DNA of 64,000 bases, from the NCBI RefSeq assembly GCF_002571225.1, contig NZ_NVEC01000048.1, forward strand, positions 12,618 through 76,617. Reading direction: 5' to 3'. The position numbers were made by a program, and so were the translations under genes. Positions 61,212-64,000 of this stretch are shown here, one piece after another. How positions within the stretch are numbered: the first letter of the stretch is position 1; each line of letters opens with the position of its first letter. The notes below the pieces were generated by a model. It had not been told where the DNA came from, did no database searches, and saw only the letters and a list, made by a program, of their open reading frames with translations. Origin of the DNA: Bacillus sp. AFS059628. GTDB lineage: Bacteria > Bacillota > Bacilli > Bacillales > Bacillaceae_G.

Positions 61212-61424
61212 ATGAAGCAATTGTTTCAAAAGCTATATGACCATATTGAAATAACGTTACTCGTGCTACTTTCCATTTCATTTGTAACAGGAATGTATAT
61301 GATGATGAATAAAGCCGGTGGTCCTACAACAATGGATTATGTAGCCCAAGTTATCATTGCATTGATTATTATAGTAGATATGGTCTTTTTAATAAGTGGT
61401 AGAAAGAAAGAAAATAGTAAATAA
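61212..61424 (+). CDS. Small two-helix membrane protein
   Basis: A 70-residue protein with two transmembrane helices (about residues 12-32 and 43-62) and a charged SGRKKENSK end. AAGGTGGTGG precedes the ATG. It has its own terminator. Function unknown. Confidence 0.65.
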   Translation: MKQLFQKLYDHIEITLLVLLSISFVTGMYMMMNKAGGPTTMDYVAQVIIALIIIVDMVFLISGRKKENSK

Positions 61425-61460
61425 AAAAGCATTTGTACACGGTAGTACAAATGCTTTTTT
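61424..61460. terminator. Bidirectional terminator
   Basis: AAAAGCATTTGTAC and GTACAAATGCTTTT flank an ACGGTA loop, between convergent genes. Confidence 0.88.
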
Positions 61461-61461
61461 A

Positions 61462-62763
61462 TTATGATCGTATTTTTGAAAATACATATATAAGAAGTTC
61501 AACCGCAAAAATCACTAAAACAGATAGTCCGAATAAAGGCATGACAGCGCCTAGTATAACCATCATGATAAAGAAAACGATTATGCTTTTCTTATCTCTT
61601 TGCTTTGGAGGTGCTGCTAATTTTCCTTTCGGCTTTCTTGCAAACCACATTTTTACTCCGTAATAAATAAGAAGTAATAAAGATAATGTCGTTAGTAAGC
61701 ATAATATTTTATTTGGCCATCCGAATAAATGTCCTTCGTGAAGCGGGATGCCGTAAGTGAACCATTGTGCAAGTAATCCATAATCACGATAGTCTGTTTT
61801 TGAAATGAGTTCTCCGCTATATTGATTAAAGTAAGCTGTTATTTCTTCATTTGGTGCAACATGCATACCTGTAATACCAGAACCGCTTGATTTCGAAACG
61901 GTGAATACGCCTTTCGGATCAGCTGGTAGTGAGATAACGTATGGCTTCTTTATTTCAATTCCTTTTTGTAATTCATCGACAGAAATAGCTTTCGGTTCAT
62001 TTGAATCCGATTCAGGAGGAGCTTCTTTTCTTGTTGCCCATGGCAATTCTTTTACCTTTGATTCAGGCGGCGCCATATACAATTTCGGATATCCGAGCGA
62101 TTCATTCGACGATGCGATTTTATAAATTTGGTTACCCATAAATCCTGACCATGGCAATCCAGATGCGACTAGCAGAACGAGTGGAATTGTAAATATAATA
62201 CCGATAATAGAATGACGTCGTTTTGCTTTTTCTCGCTTATTGGATGCTGGTGTGTTTTTGAACTGTCGTATACTCATATACAACCCAGTTACAATTAAAA
62301 AGATTGTCCAGCACGCCGCAAGTTCTACAGTATAGTTGATGACAGTGCCACCAACTAAAAGAGAACTATGTAATTCCCGCATTATATTGGCAAACGTTTC
62401 ACTTGCGTTTTGATCTCCGACAATTTGATTATTGCTATCTAAATACACATACTTTTGTTGCCCTGTATATTCATTTGCAATCGTAAGTCTCGTATTATAA
62501 TCCCCATTAAACTCACTAATTTTCGCCACACTATAATGTGGATATTTTTTCTCGGTTAAGGAAATAGAATCAGACATCGAAATAGACTCTGTTTGGGCGC
62601 TCTTCCCAAAATATAAATCTTTATAGATGAAATCCTCAACCTCTTCCCGAAATAAATACCCAATGCCGCTCAGTGACAACGTAATAAGAAGCGGCGTAAT
62701 AAAAAGCCCAGCATAAAAATGCCAACGCCAAAAAATGTAATGAAGCGAACGATTTACTTTCAT
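61462..62763 (-). CDS. PepSY-associated transmembrane protein
   Basis: A 433-residue membrane protein with the PepSY_TM layout: helix near residues 14-35 (RWHFYAGLFITPLLITLSLSG), an extracytoplasmic PepSY-like stretch, two mid-protein helices, and three C-terminal helices with LHEGHLFGWPNK. Homologues are often iron- or siderophore-linked reductase-like proteins (PiuB group). I see no Fur box upstream, so iron control is not supported here. Confidence 0.82.
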   Translation of the reverse strand: MKVNRSLHYIFWRWHFYAGLFITPLLITLSLSGIGYLFREEVEDFIYKDLYFGKSAQTESISMSDSISLTEKKYPHYSVAKISEFNGDYNTRLTIANEYTGQQKYVYLDSNNQIVGDQNASETFANIMRELHSSLLVGGTVINYTVELAACWTIFLIVTGLYMSIRQFKNTPASNKREKAKRRHSIIGIIFTIPLVLLVASGLPWSGFMGNQIYKIASSNESLGYPKLYMAPPESKVKELPWATRKEAPPESDSNEPKAISVDELQKGIEIKKPYVISLPADPKGVFTVSKSSGSGITGMHVAPNEEITAYFNQYSGELISKTDYRDYGLLAQWFTYGIPLHEGHLFGWPNKILCLLTTLSLLLLIYYGVKMWFARKPKGKLAAPPKQRDKKSIIVFFIMMVILGAVMPLFGLSVLVIFAVELLIYVFSKIRS

Positions 62764-62914
62764 ACTTTCAGTTCCCCTAACCTTCCCTATATGAATAACT
62801 ACTTATTTAATATAGCGAGATTAAGTGTGGATACTTTGAAAGAATTGTGAAGAAAGTTAAAAGTTTGTGGGATTTTTATTAAACATAAAATAAATTTCAG
62901 AAGGAGTGTTTTCT

Positions 62915-62956
62915 ATGTTTATGAAGATTTCTTTATATTTGATAAATACATCCTAA
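62915..62956 (+). other. Orphan ribosome-binding site with a 13-codon frame
   Basis: AGAAGGAG (62900-62907) is ideally spaced from ATG 62915, yet the frame (MFMKISLYLINTS) stops after 13 codons and overlaps the 3' end of the racemase gene on the other strand. This may be the start of a gene whose remainder was lost, or a leader peptide. Confidence 0.4.
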
Positions 62957-63593
62957 CAACCGCCTCTGCAAGACATTGAGTGGAATCAACAAAATCCTCA
63001 CCCGCCACTACATTTAAATCAGTACATGCGATAATTGCGGTATCTACTTCATCTTTCAACTGCACAACGAGCGCGCTCCATAATTTGCGAGCTTCTTCAA
63101 CTTCTCCGCTTTTAATATACGTAATAATTTGATTAATCATCGTTTGCCATGTTTCATAATGAATGTATTCTATATTCCGTTTTGCAATCCTGTCTTGATA
63201 AATACCAGCTTGAACTGTCGCTTCTGTTGCGAGAAGAGCGACTCTTTTTGTATTTTCAGGAATTGCTTGTAACGTCTCATCGACTATATTTAAAATCGGA
63301 ATGGATAGAGAATATTGTAATTCTTCAAAATAAAGATGCGCCGTATTGCACGGCATAGCGATAAAGTCTACGCCAGTACTTTCAAGTTTTTGTGCCCCGT
63401 CAATAATCGCTTTTTTCATCGCTTCGTGATCAATAGAGCGATCCATATAAAACGGTGTTGGACACGAATAAATCATCATATGAGGAAAGTCCATATCATG
63501 TTTTGCTCCGTATATTGTTTGGCACTTTGCTACAACTGTATCAACGAATGGCCCAGTTGATTTTGGTCCCATTCCTGCTAGTATTCCGATCAT
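62919..63593 (-). CDS. Aspartate/glutamate racemase family protein
   Basis: A 224-residue racemase with the two catalytic cysteines: PCNTAH (Cys near residue 82) and ACTDLN (Cys near residue 190). The N-terminal GILAGMGPKSTGPF marks the Asp racemase/YgeA-like group rather than MurI. AAGGAGAC precedes the ATG. D-Asp or D-Glu supply to the wall is possible; substrate is not certain. Confidence 0.87.
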   Translation of the reverse strand: MIGILAGMGPKSTGPFVDTVVAKCQTIYGAKHDMDFPHMMIYSCPTPFYMDRSIDHEAMKKAIIDGAQKLESTGVDFIAMPCNTAHLYFEELQYSLSIPILNIVDETLQAIPENTKRVALLATEATVQAGIYQDRIAKRNIEYIHYETWQTMINQIITYIKSGEVEEARKLWSALVVQLKDEVDTAIIACTDLNVVAGEDFVDSTQCLAEAVVRMYLSNIKKSS

Positions 63594-63617
63594 TGTTTCG
63601 TCTCCTTTAATATGTAA

Positions 63618-64000
63618 TTAAAAACGTTTTTTGCGAACAATAAAAAGAAATAAAGTAAGTAATAAAAATGAATATACGATAGCCCAAGCTGTGAGCCATA
63701 GCGTGTGAGACAGTATATTATATTTGTATTGTCCAAGCATTAGAAAGCTTTCGACAGGTGGTAAAAACCATAGTAACTCTTTTTTAAACCGGATAGATGC
63801 AATCGTTATAAGCAATATAAATGTAAGGCTAAGCCAAGCAGTGCTTGCTTTTGGAATAACATTTCTAGTAAATAAAGTTGCAATTGAAATTCCTAGTATA
63901 GAGAAAGACATATGAGTGAGAAATCCGACTAAAAATAAAGAAACTGTCATTTCTTCATTAAACATTTGCAAAATAATTGGATAGATTACAGATATAAAAG
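63618..64000 (-). CDS. Membrane protein, probably ABC-2-type permease C-terminal part (cut by window end)
   Basis: The frame is open to the window's last base, so the N terminus lies beyond 64000. The visible 127 residues contain about three to four helices and end in a basic RKKRF. The arrangement is consistent with the last part of an ABC exporter permease of the YthQ or YtrC/D kind, but this is a guess from hydropathy alone. A TTG at 63971 is an internal codon, not the true start. Confidence 0.5.
   Translation of the reverse strand, partial: FISVIYPIILQMFNEEMTVSLFLVGFLTHMSFSILGISIATLFTRNVIPKASTAWLSLTFILLITIASIRFKKELLWFLPPVESFLMLGQYKYNILSHTLWLTAWAIVYSFLLLTLFLFIVRKKRF

Noticed and set aside
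62764-62918. Fur box upstream of the PepSY membrane gene
   Set aside because: No 7-1-7 match is present on either strand.

Overview
The window is chromosomal DNA from a member of the Bacillus cereus group. Base composition is low-GC and ribosome binding sites are strong AGGAGG-type. There is a class D sortase beside an LPNTA-tagged surface protein (the SrtC/BasI arrangement of B. anthracis). Gene content matches the ytiB-ytjA-luxS-ytzI-ytkD-ytlACD-pckA-metK-ytoA-ytpAB neighbourhood of B. subtilis. Short ATATATC-type dispersed repeats lie between genes. I see no rRNA, tRNA, CRISPR array, prophage or intact insertion sequence.

Layout. 0-7 kb is an envelope-stress block: an AraC regulator, a BceAB-type antimicrobial-peptide ABC transporter with two TNACA-N4-TGTAA boxes, a methyltransferase-DedA operon and a YxeA-like gene. 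The last two have promoters of identical architecture, with an autoregulated XRE gene between them. 7-11 kb holds an Rpn-type nuclease, a lipid kinase and a second hypoxanthine phosphoribosyltransferase. 11-15.6 kb holds an orphan gene behind a third BceR-type box, then basI, srtC and a two-component system. 15.6-19.1 kb carries a TPP-riboswitch-controlled thiamine transporter and a Fur-box-controlled feoAB operon. A 243-bp internally deleted IS3 relic follows. 20-23 kb is a PspA stress cluster (PspA, DUF350, DUF4178, DUF4247). 23-30 kb has a YitT protein, a YdcF protein, a gene-poor interval with three terminator-like hairpins, an SLH-Excalibur protein, a GerPF-like spore protein and cydAB.

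30-40 kb contains carbonic anhydrase, yidD, luxS, two DUF3953 genes plus a frameshifted third, a ytzI-like gene, ytkD, a lipoprotein metallopeptidase and the ytlACD importer. 40-44 kb has a truncated YwbE remnant, a GT39-like membrane protein and an LtaS-like enzyme. 45-47.6 kb has two overlapping sporulation-type sensor kinases; the second has Tyr where the phospho-accepting His should be. 47.7-50.7 kb has a HesB-like protein, an EamA transporter, an orphan AtpI-like protein, an 8-bp microsatellite and a 141-bp tandem duplication. 50.9-54.2 kb is pckA and S-box-controlled metK, divergently transcribed. The rest includes small unannotated genes, moaB-mobA, a GT4 glycosyltransferase with a PAP2 phosphatase, ytoA, ytpAB, a PepSY membrane protein, an Asp/Glu racemase and a membrane protein cut by the window end.

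How the parts connect. Several blocks concern the envelope: the peptide-antibiotic transporter, sortase anchoring, PspA, the LtaS-like enzyme and the S-layer-type protein. The least-described signals are shared promoter architectures linking separate small operons, the kinase/pseudokinase pair, a TPP-riboswitch expression platform in which the thiT Shine-Dalgarno copies an aptamer segment, and several decayed or overlooked small genes.
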